DNA from: Sarcocystis neurona | Taxonomy: Eukaryota > Apicomplexa > Conoidasida > Eucoccidiorida > Sarcocystidae | Direction of reading: 5' to 3' | NCBI GenBank assembly: GCA_000727475.1 | Contig: KL647301.1 | Location: 1,575,055 to 1,639,054, forward strand | Length of the DNA stretch: 64,000 bases | Notes under the pieces: generated by a model | The model's input: only the letters and a program-made list of their open reading frames with translations | The model's database searches: none | What the model was told of the DNA's origin: nothing | Position numbers and translations under genes: made by a program | Shown: piece by piece, positions 33,101-41,970 of the stretch | Position numbering within the stretch: position 1 is the stretch's first letter | How the letters are laid out: each line of letters starts with the position of its first letter

Positions 33101-34901
33101 GCTGCGTCCGCGTAGAAATCGGTTGCCGCACAGACAGCACACGCGAAGGAAAGGGAAGAAGAGGAGAAGGAGGAGGACTGCCGGGCATACAAGCTTGGTG
33201 GCGGCTTACGAGTGTGCTTGAAATACTAGTAGGTTCTGTGGCTCTTGAATCTTGCTCTGCTGCAGCCGGTGAAGGAGCGAGTGTGCGGCTACGGACAGTG
33301 GCTTTGCTGTTTGCTAGCGGACAAGAAGCGTGTGGCACCGCGGCCCCCGGTAGCGTCTTCTCATTCTCCTCCGTCTGTTGCTCGCAGAACTCGTTGCAGT
33401 CGAATGCGCGCTCTTGCTCTACTCGCCCCTGCATACGTTTGTCCACATTGCCAAAGGCATCCCGCTCTTCTTCCTTCTGCACCGGCGTTGGCATCCCCGT
33501 CGGCGGTTTCCTCCTTCCATGTCGTACCTGCTGCTGCTCTTGTGGTGGCTCCACCTTCGCTTCCGGAGTTCTCCACTCACTGTACCGCCGTTCTTCCTTT
33601 CGCTCTTGCTCCGGCAACTTCGACTCTCTGCATCTCAACAGCTGCTGCGCGTCTCCTACCTCCTCTTTGCCGCTGTGTAGCGGATTGCCTCCCAACCTCC
33701 CTGCCGCGCTTGTCAAGAGTAGTGAAATGTTATCGAAGGGCCACGACCGGTTCCAAGGTAAGTCGGAAGACCTGCTGCAATCAATGCTGACACCATCACG
33801 CGGTCCCGGTGACCGGATTCTAGCGCGCTCCCTTGTGCCCCTTGGTCGTCCCGGAATAAACTCGTCAGTGACGTCTTTGCCACCGGAATCAAGTAGCGCA
33901 GACTCACCAAAATCACGAGCAACGAAATCAGCAGCCGCCCCGTATGTACGGCTTGGCTGAGGAGACCTCTGCTCCGCGTCCCGCGTCGCAGGTAGTATCG
34001 CGGCATTGTTATGGGATCCACTGACGAACGGTGGGGATACGCTACCAAATAACGGCGGTGGCGCGTCATGTAGCGGTGCGGAAGACAGCGGGGCTGGTAA
34101 GCTTGCTGCTGTAAGAAGTGCAGATGCTACTGGCACCGATGACTTCGTCGACGGCAGGTTCGCTCCCGCGGTGAACGGTGGTGGTGGCAGTGATTCGTCG
34201 GGTGCCTCGGGTGATGCTGCGGTTGATTCCACCAGCGGCGCTGAAGGAAGGCCCCACTCTGCTGCGTTTGCGTAGCTTGAATCAGAAGCCACTACTGACG
34301 AGCTCCCTCTTCCGTTCAGGCCGCCGTCTTCGTGCAGCGACACCTGCTGCACCCGGCGCTCACAGCAGTGCTCCTCGTGCAAGTGCTTTCGGGGTTCTTC
34401 GCTGTCCTGCTTGCCATGCGGCTGGTGTTTCTGTCGTGGTTGCCGATGGGCGTCGTGAGGCTCCAGGAAAGGCGAGCTGTCGAGCGTAGAAGGGACAGGT
34501 GTTTCAGCGGCCCCGCACTGCGCAGAAGATGCAGAGGTCTTTGACACCGCGGGTTGTTGGTACTTTCTTTTGTACGTAGACACAAGCGCTGTCTTCCAAC
34601 TGCTTGAACCTGTTGGTGGTGTCACTGCTCCCTCGGAAGTCGAGGTTCCTCTTTCGGTAGCGCTGAATGGAAAGGAGCACCCTGCGGTCTCTTGTACATT
34701 GCTACTGGCCGGCCGGCCACCGCGAGTAGCTGCACCTCTTGTCCCTACAGAGACTGTACTCAGCGCTGTTGACCTTCGAGAAGTCTTTTCATCTAATTGT
34801 TGATGCTGTTGGTGTGACGCCAGTGCTTCTTCGAACGACTGATCCAGCTGCGCGGACACATTCCGAGCGACCGAGAGCGCAGACTGCAAGAAAGAGTGCA
34901 T
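7726..34901 (-). CDS. Giant TMF1/ARA160-like golgin with Ala/Gln/Ser-rich N-terminal region
   Basis: Proposed exons (all - strand): 34901-28758, 26335-26138, 24433-24344, 22746-22637, 21262-21145, 20020-19916, 17846-17595, 15826-15713, 14362-14291, one or more uncertain exons at 13.4-11.5 kb, 10072/10064-9955 and 7906-7726 (TAG). Phases match at every confirmed junction. The N terminus MHSFLQSALSVARNVSAQLD shares the pattern F-x3-ALS-x-A...LD with the start of TMF1, an amphipathic helix. Downstream exons are continuous coiled coil; SPLMKRI (exon 17846) resembles the PLLRQI patch of TMF, and the last two exons end GETAERR...VEMYRRQVEQ, like the GEKxE...MYxxQ end of the TMF C-terminal domain. 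TMF proteins sit on Golgi membranes, bind Rab6 and tether vesicles. About 2550 residues versus roughly 1100 in animals; the excess is the low-complexity first exon. Coding status is strong; family assignment is moderate. Confidence 0.7.
7907..9954. other. TMF-like gene intron
   Basis: CTG/CAG-rich near the last exon, then (TA)n, GA and CTG patches (8880-9060). No supported exon. Confidence 0.5.
9955..10072 (-). CDS. TMF-like gene, coiled-coil exon of the C-terminal domain
   Basis: Preceded on the coding strand by a long CTG-rich tract and TTTCTCTCAG; an alternative acceptor would start it at 10064. Donor GTAAGG is strong. Contains RQLERQVAALQAEVQILKE followed by QREGYETQCLLLAQEKLYLQ, spacing that resembles the L-x2-LQ-x-EI-x2-LE-x2-R helix of the TMF_TATA_bd domain. 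Its last two bases CA are completed to Gln by the A opening exon 7906-7726. Confidence 0.8.
10073..11547. other. TMF-like gene intron
   Basis: A + strand CAG-rich block (10083-10203), which is CTG-rich on the coding strand next to the acceptor, then (TA)n and GA tracts. Confidence 0.5.
11548..11724 (-). CDS. TMF-like gene, candidate Gln-rich exon
   Basis: Acceptor GCTGCCTCCAG, donor GTGAAA, exactly 59 codons, phase 0 to 0. Starts LLVLVEEQQQEQQQQQQLTT, then ALARENDGVNAK and an Ala/Thr-rich end. It joins in phase to the alternative acceptor at 10064. Either this or the 13.4-kb candidate may be real, or both with other boundaries. Confidence 0.45.
11725..13110. other. TMF-like gene intron
   Basis: CT-rich then GA-rich sequence, including a 22-bp repeat at 12252-12315, and TA/CA microsatellites. 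No supported exon. Confidence 0.5.
12252..12315. repeat. 22-bp purine-rich repeat, three units
   Basis: GGAGTATGAAGGGGAAGAC-type units at 12252, 12274 and 12296. Confidence 0.85.
13111..13411 (-). CDS. TMF-like gene, candidate exon
   Basis: Acceptor CATATTCTCAG then an open frame with ARFARALTEAAAAEKEAAAA, later a Ser/Arg-rich part. With a GTATAT donor the exon has 100 codons plus one base, which joins in phase to the acceptor at 10072. It lies where TMF proteins have a Ser-rich linker before the C-terminal domain. Competes with candidate exon 11724-11548, because both cannot be joined with these boundaries. Confidence 0.4.
14291..14362 (-). CDS. TMF-like gene, Gln-rich coiled-coil exon (3' limit uncertain)
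   Basis: Acceptor TTTTGTTGTGCGCAG, then IESLQRRLQQQQQRRQQQLQ and QQFQ, phase 0. The GTGCAG donor is weak; the frame stays open to 14072, so the exon may run on to another GT such as GTGGGG near 14220. The preceding intron contains an unsequenced gap inside a 15-bp repeat. Confidence 0.6.
14421..15208. repeat. 15-bp tandem repeat (GGTGCTGCTGCTGCT) with assembly gap
   Basis: Identical 15-bp units flank the N run on both sides (14421-14454 and 15120-15208). The array lies in a TMF-like gene intron; on the coding strand it would read as a His-Gln4 repeat. Confidence 0.9.
14455..15119. other. Assembly gap
   Basis: 665 N inside the 15-bp repeat. Confidence 0.99.
15713..15826 (-). CDS. TMF-like gene, coiled-coil exon
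   Basis: Acceptor CCGCGCACAG, strong donor GTGAGG, exactly 38 codons. Starts ERTTALLEKEKASLLHRLQ and ends ALQQRDTQ, like the ERAAxxELL segment that follows PLLRQI in animal TMF. A GGTGTACGTACACC palindrome lies 15 bases upstream of the acceptor. Confidence 0.85.
15827..17594. other. TMF-like gene intron
   Basis: Two GTGTACGTACAC palindromes near its 3' end (15841 and 15887), many (TA)n palindromes, then a purine-rich block at 17340-17580. Confidence 0.5.
17595..17846 (-). CDS. TMF-like gene, Gln-rich coiled-coil exon
   Basis: Acceptor GTATCGTCAG, donor GTAGTA, exactly 84 codons. Starts VELVAQVSPLMKRIAAAEQ, comparable with the conserved (R/S)PLLRQIE patch in the middle of TMF proteins, then a long Gln/Leu heptad run and an Ala/Glu-rich end (SAEEAAASHAAAVAREER). 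Several QQQL repeats come from CAGCAGCTG-type units. Confidence 0.85.
17847..19915. other. TMF-like gene intron
   Basis: Contains the longest uninterrupted (TA)n run of the window (18080-18123) and many shorter ones. No supported exon. Confidence 0.5.
18080..18123. repeat. (TA)n microsatellite
   Basis: Uninterrupted run of about 22 AT units ending in ATGT. Confidence 0.95.
19916..20020 (-). CDS. TMF-like gene, coiled-coil exon
   Basis: Acceptor CATGCGAAG, strong donor GTGAGC, exactly 35 codons, phase 0 to 0. Contains MAEVQRSSAMQLQQLQREKE and LQQQVEQLQ. The intron just upstream ends in a sense-strand CTG-rich tract. Confidence 0.85.
20021..21144. other. TMF-like gene intron with antisense CAG block
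   Basis: The + strand is CAG-rich at 20050-20790, opposite to the gene's sense strand; the open + frame at 20407-20787 encodes Ala/Lys/Ser repeats. Short GTACACCAGCAA-type repeats follow at 20880-20940. Confidence 0.5.
20655..20730. repeat. 18-bp repeat
   Basis: Units of GCAGCAGCAGTCATAAAA type; on the + strand KAAAVI-like hexapeptides. Confidence 0.8.
21145..21262 (-). CDS. TMF-like gene, coiled-coil exon
   Basis: Acceptor GGCTTTGTAG, strong donor GTGAGA; one completing base plus 39 codons, phase 2 to 0. Contains LARMREKEQQRLQQEQQETE and LVEINKQLQQQLR. Confidence 0.85.
21263..22636. other. TMF-like gene intron
   Basis: TA/CA/TATC microsatellites with a short unique patch at 21750-22200. 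No supported exon. Confidence 0.5.
22637..22746 (-). CDS. TMF-like gene, coiled-coil exon
   Basis: Acceptor GCGCGTAG, donor GTATTC; phase 0 to 2. Contains VGELQEEQRRLQQQLRDSAV and NNTAEKLK; its final AA is completed to Lys by the first G of exon 21262-21145. This phase match supports both boundaries. Confidence 0.8.
22747..24343. other. TMF-like gene intron
   Basis: Diffuse ACGTATACA-type sequence, one GTGTACGTACAC palindrome at 23939, less repetitive from 23760. No supported exon. Confidence 0.5.
24344..24433 (-). CDS. TMF-like gene, coiled-coil exon
   Basis: Acceptor GCTGTGCGCAG, donor GTGATT, exactly 30 codons, phase 0 to 0. Contains EKGALLESHAELLSQNETLQ followed by KDASKTAELH, a regular heptad helix. 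Confidence 0.8.
24434..26137. other. TMF-like gene intron
   Basis: (TA)n at 24900-24990, then a GC-richer unique block at 25200-25750 with open frames on both strands but no good splice-bounded exon. Confidence 0.45.
26138..26335 (-). CDS. TMF-like gene, coiled-coil exon
   Basis: Acceptor CTTCTTGTGCAG, donor GTCTGT, 66 codons, phase 0 to 0. Begins VEKLEREREELQERVTALQ and ends SYRKLRVRAQQ, a clear heptad pattern. The KLRxR patch could correspond to the IKKLRAK element of the TMF_DNA_bd region, which I only suggest. There may be a missed exon in the 2.4-kb intron before it. Confidence 0.8.
27565..27930. repeat. CATA/ACAT tetranucleotide tract
   Basis: About 360 bases of ACATACAT with interruptions. 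Confidence 0.95.
28381..28402. repeat. 20-bp repeat copy
   Basis: TAGCCGGAGACAGAGACAGC occurs twice in a row from about 28361. Confidence 0.8.
28758..34901 (-). CDS. TMF-like gene, first coding exon (2048 codons, low complexity)
   Basis: Uninterrupted frame of 6144 bases. I choose ATG at 34901-34899 because it begins the amphipathic helix expected of the family; an in-frame ATG at 35102 would add 67 unconserved residues. Residues 1-30 form the helix; then Ser/Thr/Pro-rich sequence; an Ala/Val/Glu-rich block; a Gln-rich block near 1350-1600 with four QLRQE pentapeptides near 1490-1510; an Ala-rich block; a run of about 12 Pro near 1834-1850; and a Gln/Glu/Arg-rich end. The exon ends REVMKR at a GTACAT donor. 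CAG triplets lie on the coding strand and are read as Gln, Ala and Ser in different sections, so different stretches expanded in different frames. Confidence 0.85.
30373..30432. repeat. 15-bp coding repeat, four units
   Basis: CTGTCGCAGCTGCTC units; on the - strand QLRQE repeated four times within the first exon of the TMF-like gene. Confidence 0.9.
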
Positions 34902-37900
34902 GCTGAAGGGCAAAATCGGCAAGGGACACACAAAGGACACCAGCCCTGGAGAGACGGATCTGAAGAGGACAGACCGTCCATGATAAAACAAAAGCCGTTC
35001 CGACGAAGGGGCCGCGGCGCTCGCACGAATGAGGAGCGGATACCCGCATTCTGGGACCGGCAGCTTCGGGCGCCAAGCCGAAGTGAAAAAAAAATGGCAC
35101 AAGAAAGTAGATGTAGAAATTCCGAAAAAAGTGGTGATCCTACGGGGGAGGCAAAAAATACAGGAGAATGCGGTGCAACAGCTATTTTTATAGAGCAGTA
35201 AGGTAATGAACCGGTCGATCTCCGAGTCCTTCCGGTGGCTGGATGCGTACGGCTACTGAGTTTGTCGTGTCTGTGCTGCTCAACATGCAGAGAAACACGT
35301 CCACCTTGTAAATCCGATAAAGTGAAACATACGTAGGTCGGAGACAGAGAGAGAACGAGAGAGCAGAACATCTCTGCGCATGATCGTCGAAAAGCAGAGC
35401 TCTCAACGAGCATGGCACACTCAACGAATGAACCGACGGTGGTGGCTCATCACCCAACCCCGGCTAACACGGAGGAAGAGCACACGGAAGGGCGGAGTAT
35501 CACGTGCGGTTGTCGCCTCGTTTTCTCGGAGCAGATCGCGCGCGCACATAAGTTAATTTCTTTACACACAGGAGAGCTAGAACTGCCGCTAGTTTGGTCA
35601 CACGACCTGCCAGTGAAGAAGAGTGTGTTGCGCCCGCTCGCGTAGGATGCGGCGGTCCGCTCCGATACGGTCCAGCGAATATATACACGGATGGGCGCCA
35701 CCAAGTACGTCGTAGTGTGAACCCCACCCACCTCTCTCCACGTCAGTTCCACACCAAACACAGACACACGTGTCTATTCATCAGAGGGGGACGAATTCGC
35801 CCACACCGCTCTACCTACTAAGTACACGATGTGTTTTGGGTCATTGCTGCGGAAGCATGGTACTCCTTGCAAAGCATTCAAAGTGGGCATGTCCAACTCT
35901 GAAGGCGTATCGGAAGATGTCACGGGGGGGCAGCGCCTGCTTCCCGACGGAACGCGTGGTTCGCGTTTTTCACCTGAGTCGACTACTGTTGGGTACGACA
36001 TACGGAGACTACGCCGTCGGAAACGAAGATGATCACCCCAATGACACACTGATATATCCACGCAGCGATTCGCAGTACCGCTTCGATTCAGTGCCGCCTG
36101 CATCTTCTTCACATTACCCGTGGCACTGATTCACGATGAAGTCCCTTTGTTGCGTACTTCCAGATGTATCACTATGGCTTTGCAGAACGCCTACTTGCGT
36201 ATCTGGTGATATACAGATTCAGTGTCGGTAACAGGACAAGTGCACGCTAGTGGCCACGCTCATGTGTTCCGCATTTCCCGTGCGCGCCAGGACGTGCGCA
36301 GCAGCCACTGACACACATGAAATGGTTCCGGTTGTGAGATCTTGCCAGATTTTAGCCGTACTGTGTCGCGCAAGGACGTAGCGTAGCTGAGCCCCTCAAT
36401 ATCACCTTTTCCCCACCTTTCGCGCGCCCACCAGAAACCAGAAAGGGCACTGACTTATAGTTAGACGCACACTGTCGTATGTCGCGTAGGCAAGCTGTCA
36501 AAACCTCGCATTTGCCCCAGCGTGAAGAAAAAACATCAACGGAAGACTTCCGCCCAGCTACTTCTCCTATGAAAGTCTGCCAAGCTTCACTCCGTCCTCT
36601 TGTGTGTGTCGGGTGACACCATACTTATATCACATATAATGGAGTTAACCCTGAGTAGAAACTTATTCTCACGTAAGAGATCGCAAAGACAACCAAGCCG
36701 CGAAGTTTACTGCGGCAAAGTGCCACGCACGGGTACTCTACAGATTAGAGAAGCTTGGATATTGAGAAACAGTGACATGGTTGCTTCCGGGTACAATGTG
36801 GTTAGGACCCGCTTCTAATATCACCTTGTTTTGAAAGCCTGCGAAAATTGGCAGGGCTGCTGCTGCTGGTCCTGCTGCTGTCCGGCTGATATTACGGCAC
36901 TCGTCGGGGAAACTGGATCACAACTCGTTGTGTACACGAGGTAGGAAGATGCTAATTCCTCTCAGTGGAGCTTATAAGTCCGTCTGGCTGCCGTGAGCGA
37001 CGTGGTACGCTCATCTCCTTTGCTTTCTCTAATAACAGACGTGGTATCCGTCAAAACTATTATGCCTGTTCTTACCTCCGCAGCGAAGCCGATGAACTGG
37101 TTGGAGAATGTAGATGCTTCCGGAGAGCAGAAACCTCAGAAGCCTCATCCACTGAAAAGAAATCAGATGTCCGTGGGGCAGCGCTTTCTCGGTAAATGCA
37201 CTGCACCTTGTCTGTGTAACAATACTAGCGATTCACTCTTCAGGCGCAGCTCACGAAGTGTGGCTACCGAATTTTACGATGCTGTTCGAGAGAACCACAG
37301 CGGACGAACTGCTACTTCTCTAATCCCACCATAGAAGCAACTGAGCAATTAAGGCGCAAGCAACAGTAATAATGCAAAAACCTCGACATGGGGGTATGCC
37401 GGCATTTGTGTCTTGATTCAAAGGAGGGAGACACTGTAAAACTCTCCGCACGCAACAGTAGTGTGCGAACCTCCACCTACGTGTACAGTGGAAAAAAAGT
37501 CGCTTACGGTCTCCACTTCACCCGGATGGCGTTCACCGAAGGCGTTGGAATCGAGCGCTAGAAGCTGTGGGGGATACAAAGCCTTCCCACATTAAAGGAG
37601 ATACCTCAGTTTCTAAAATACGCAGATTTGTGTGGGTAGCGAGAACAGTCAGAACGAGGCCGCCTGGTGGACTGTGTCGCTTCGACATCCGTCCTTTGAT
37701 GCGAAAGGCTGCGCTGTGTATGTCACCCGCTCCTGAACCGCGTACTGCATACGAGCACCGTGCGCACCTGGAAAAGACACGCGTGTCTACGTGTACATAG
37801 TAAACGTGACGCTGGTCTGTGGCGCGAACTGGGTGAAGAGGCGTTGATGCGGTGAAGATGTGTCGACTCTTCAATTCCAGGATGAACCTCATTAGTGAGT

Positions 37901-39450
37901 GTAGCTCAAAGCATTACCAAAAGGCACGCTCAAACACTTTTTAACAGCTAGTATAGTGGGGTAAAGAGAAGGGTGGACATTCGTCTGAGTGACAGAAGTT
38001 TCCGTGTTCGAGAAAGACGACGATATACCAACCCGAGTGAATTGATGCGGTCAGTTCGAAGCGTTATTGCTTCATGGTGTGAGTTACGCTAATCAATGAA
38101 GGAGGATACGGGTAATTTTTTCGCTGCAATACTCTATTTTTGTTCTGCGGATGCAAACAGCCACGTGTACTTCCACACCCACTCCCGTGGACGCCCACGG
38201 TGAAGTGGCAGGCACGTGTCTTCGCGCCGCTATATACGAATACACACGGGCGTGGAATACGCAGTGTAAACTCCACAACCAGCTACGCGCGCAGGGCTCG
38301 TGAACGATCCCCTGAAAGTATACACTAACGCGTATACGTCGAGGAAGGGGCCCTGCATTCACGCGCGGGAGGCCGCTTGCATTGACCACAGTATTAAGAT
38401 ACTGCAGTGCATACTCCGGTCAAAACTATGAGAAAGAAGCACTGTAATCATGCGTGTCAGGTCGATCACAGTGTAGAGGTATTGCATTGCATGTCCCCCT
38501 CAATACTGTGGTAAAACCTGTAGGATGATTTACACATATAGACGCACAGTCAAAATGTGTCTCACAAAAGCTGTGTTCACACACAGATACGTGTATATAA
38601 TCTTATACATAGATGGAAAAGCATTTGTGCATTTTGGTTGAAGGTCCTCGTTCAGTCACACCGCTACAGTGCAGGTTCTCTCGAGCATTCTGAAGGTTAT
38701 ATGTATGTATAGACGTACGCGTGTGTGACCTTCGGGGCGTTATACATGTTGCATACATACATGTGCATGTGTTCAAACAACAAACAAGCTGTTAAGTATC
38801 CCTGCCCCTTGCCAGCACGCGGTACAGCGTCTGCGTTGCATCCCACGGCAATACCAAAACAGGCGTAACTCTGTAATAACATTGAGATGCGCATTACCCT
38901 GTGTGTTGTGTAAGCGTGGGAGGACCCTTGCAAGGTGGCGGTGGAGATCAGGCCGTGTTTGAACTACAGCGACTGAAGGGAGCGTCACGTAGTCAATCTG
39001 CAGACATGGAACAGTTGTCTAAGGTCTAACTCAAGCACGTAACGGCACCACGGAGTAGTGAAGCCGCGTTGTTCGCGGAGTTGCTATCCACATGCCGTCC
39101 ACACGCACGTGCTGTCGTGTGCAAGCGCCTGTTGACGATGGTACTAGTGCTTCTTCAAAGCTCAGGAATATTTTGGCTAAGCAGGCGTCCGTACAGCCGC
39201 AGTTGTTTAGTGCGGCTCCACGCAGAGAAGACGTAGTGATTTTTGGATGCATTCTCCCAGTCTCTTTCGTGCCTTGCGCAGGGAGTCGAGATCACTCTCG
39301 GTGCGAGAAGACAGTGCTTCCAAAACGTGTCACTCTTTCCCTCAGCTTCGACTCGACTCGCACGCAGCCAGTAATGTGGAGAACAATGGCGCTAACACTA
39401 AGCCCTCAGTCGTCCTCGACGGACGTTTCCAGGTTCAGCGTCTGACTCAC
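34902..39450. promoter_or_regulatory. Divergent intergenic region, repeat-poor
   Basis: Upstream of both the TMF-like gene (-) and the + strand gene(s). From 35.1 to 39.4 kb it is nearly free of microsatellites and has balanced composition, in contrast to everything around it. A shared regulatory region is the natural reading, but I recognise no promoter element. Open frames such as 36993-37334 (113 codons) have no recognisable motif. Confidence 0.4.
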
Positions 39451-40010
39451 GACTCTCTACAGAGCCCCGGTGGCCGCCCACAACGTTGGCATAAGTAGTT
39501 CCAGCTTCCGTAGACAATGCAGTCAACCGTGCAGCTTCTTTGCACTGCTCGTGGCTCGGCTGCTGCTGAAAGAGACTCTTTCTCGTGCTGCCGCGGCTGT
39601 CGCGCCGGCAGTGATGCTCGCTACTGCGACTGCTGCTGCTGCTGCAGCAGCTTCTGCGAATACTGCGGTTGGTGCTGAGACTGCGAACGGTGGTGTTGCT
39701 GGCGCTGGTGCTACAGCAAGACTGCTCCTGCTGTGCGATCCTGCTGATCGTGTAGCGCTGCTGCTGTTGCTCGTGGCGGTGATTCTGCTTCGCTGGTTCA
39801 GTTGCTGCGCAGCGCCTCTTTGTTTAGCAAAGAAGCGCGGCAGCCAGCAACGTTCCTGGTGGCTTTACACATTGTTGTTGCTCGTTTTGGTGGTGTTCCT
39901 GCTGCCGATCCTGCTGTACCGTCGTTCCAAACCGGCAGGCCGTTGGTCTGCTCGTTCAGCTGTTCTTCTGCACTGTGAAATGCCTCCCCGCAACAATCAG
40001 CCAGCTGCAG

Positions 40011-40174
40011 AGGCTGCGGCTGATTTACGCGGACCTGCAAGAGGACTCCTGCAGCGCCGTAAAAGGCAACGCAGCTGGTGCAGCTCGTCCGGGGACGCTC
40101 GCGTTGCGGCGCGCGCCGTTCCTCCGGCCGCACGTAGAGCTGTGCCGTCGAGCAGCACGGTACGGGTATGCGAG
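40011..40174 (+). CDS. Orphan exon-like stretch, gene unknown
   Basis: Acceptor CCAGCTGCAG, strong donor AG|GTGAGA, 54 codons plus two bases. Contains RLRLIYADLQEDSCSAVKGN and FLRPHVELCRRAARYGYA. Composition and splice signals look real, but no partner exon is certain. It could be a 5' exon of the coiled-coil gene starting at 42.4 kb or part of a separate small gene. Confidence 0.4.
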
Positions 40175-41261
40175 GTGAGAGTGTGTGTATGATGTGTGTT
40201 TACGCGTGTGTAGACTTCGATTTCTGTGCGTTTCGGAAGCGTGTCTTGACCTTCTTTCGTGGACTCCTCCGATCTCCCTCTCCTTCTTCCACACAGTGCC
40301 GTCGTTTCCGCCCGTTTCTGTACCCATTTTAGTGGGAGTTACGGAAGATCCAGGCCCCCGTACGTACAACGCCCTGGACGACGAACGCTAGTTCGTAGAT
40401 TTCTGCACCGCCGCCGTTTCCTTCCTTCTCCACCTCTCCGCACGGCCCCCTTCCTCCACGTTCGCTCTTATTAGCCGCCATCGACGCTTCCCGAAGAGGT
40501 GGGTGGTGTGCGTGTCGGTGTTGTGCACCGCTCCTTCTCGTATTGCTTTCTGACGGGCTCCTTTCTTTTCCAGCTTTCTTGTACGGTACACACACACGCA
40601 GACAGAAACTACAGAAAATTTCCGCCGCCGCAGTATGTTCGTACACACATGCGCTTGTGTGCACACACAGATAGAGAGATGCACGGAGGTGTACATGCGT
40701 TGCGAATGCCCAGCGCTTTCTGTCGTTCCTCCGGTATTTCCCGTCTTTACAACCGCCGCCTCTGTCTACTCGTTCGCCGTGTCTTCTTCGTCCCATTTCA
40801 TCTCTTCCCTGCCTCTGCGTCTTCCCTCCCCCTCTATCCCCGCCGGCCCGACATCGGACTCGTCCAGCAGCTCTGCAGCAGTGACCCTCTCTCGTTAGTC
40901 CACTAGACAGACTTCCCCGCCGCTCCGTCGAGTGCGCTCTGTTGCATATTCGCCGGCAAACGCACACGTACCGGCGGCTGATTTACGCGTACCTACGTGA
41001 ATAAACATACGCACATATACAGACAGAGATATACTCATATCTCCAGTAGAAATGCGCACATCCGAAGAGAGGGAAAAACCTGCTTTACATACAACTACTC
41101 TCTCTCTCTTGTGTAATCATACTTTGAGGAGACTCCCTCACCCAGCTATACCGTCCTTCCACTTTCTTGTGCCGCTACCTCCTCCGCGTAACTAGACCGC
41201 TGCCGCTGGTGCGTCCGCAGCTGCTACGGCCGCTGCTGCCCTCTGCACGCGTGGGATCCAC

Positions 41262-41315
41262 ATGCGGGTGCACGTGCTTCTGTGTCTCACCGCCGCCTTC
41301 TGTCTCTCCATATAT
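41262..41315 (+). CDS. Possible first exon with signal-peptide-like sequence
   Basis: ATG followed by RVHVLLCLTAAFCLSIY and a good donor GTAAGT. It joins in phase 0 to the stretch at 41433. The short length means chance is quite possible. Confidence 0.2.
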
Positions 41316-41432
41316 GTAAGTTTAAGTAGATACAGGAACCGCGTTTCTCACTATCCAGCAGCACGCGCGGTGTTCGACGGCGTGCTGTAGCGTCGGCTCT
41401 TCCTTCGGCCGCTGCTCTGCCCTCTCCCGCAG

Positions 41433-41474
41433 CAGCGACACGCCTTTATCTACGCAGAAGTCAAGCTGTGTCTG
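41433..41474 (+). CDS. Orphan exon-like stretch
   Basis: Good acceptor CCCTCTCCCGCAG, donor GTGAAT, 14 codons reading QRHAFIYAEVKLCL. The frame continues open to about 41607 (VNHSTDQATRETVG...), so the exon may be longer, ending at GTAGAG. Gene unknown. Confidence 0.3.
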
Positions 41475-41834
41475 GTGAATCACTCTACAGATCAAGCAAC
41501 GAGGGAAACCGTCGGTATCCCGTCTACTTTTGCATGCGTCTCGTGTTTGTTTCTCAAACGAAGTCGCTCACCTGCGCGCGCGTCACTCTCTTCTGTGGAG
41601 GTAGAGTCCAGGAAAGTCAGTCGCGCCTGTCCACAGCTGCCCTTTTGCTGCTGACGGCACGCGGCCCGCAGAGAGAGTCATCCGGCGCTGTCCCTGCCGC
41701 GGCGGGAGTCTGTGTGCGCCCCAGCTAAAAATTCCAAGTTCTTGCAGACTCCCTGCAGGACTCTGACGAAGGGGCTGTTATGCGAAAAAAGACGCAGAAG
41801 TGGCAACGGCCGAGCAGCAGCAGCAGCAATGGCC

Positions 41835-41970
41835 TAGCAACAGCAGCAGCGGCAGCAACGACGTAGCAGCAACAGCAGCAACGACGTAGCAGCAGCAGCT
41901 GCAGAAGCAACGGCGTAACAGCAGCAGCAGAAGCAACGGCGTAGCAGCAGCAGCAGCAACGGCGTAGCCG
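41835..41970. repeat. CAG-rich repeat with AACGGCGTA spacer
   Basis: Four to five units of 23-29 bases, each a CAG block followed by AACGRCGTA. Confidence 0.8.

Noticed and set aside
36993..37334. 113-codon + strand frame in the repeat-poor island
   Set aside because: No motif, no splice partner and a length expected by chance in several kilobases of balanced sequence; left unannotated.
39470..40192. 240-codon + strand frame with membrane-like segments
   Set aside because: Hydrophobicity comes from CTG/GCT codons; the better-bounded exon 40011-40174 is in another frame.
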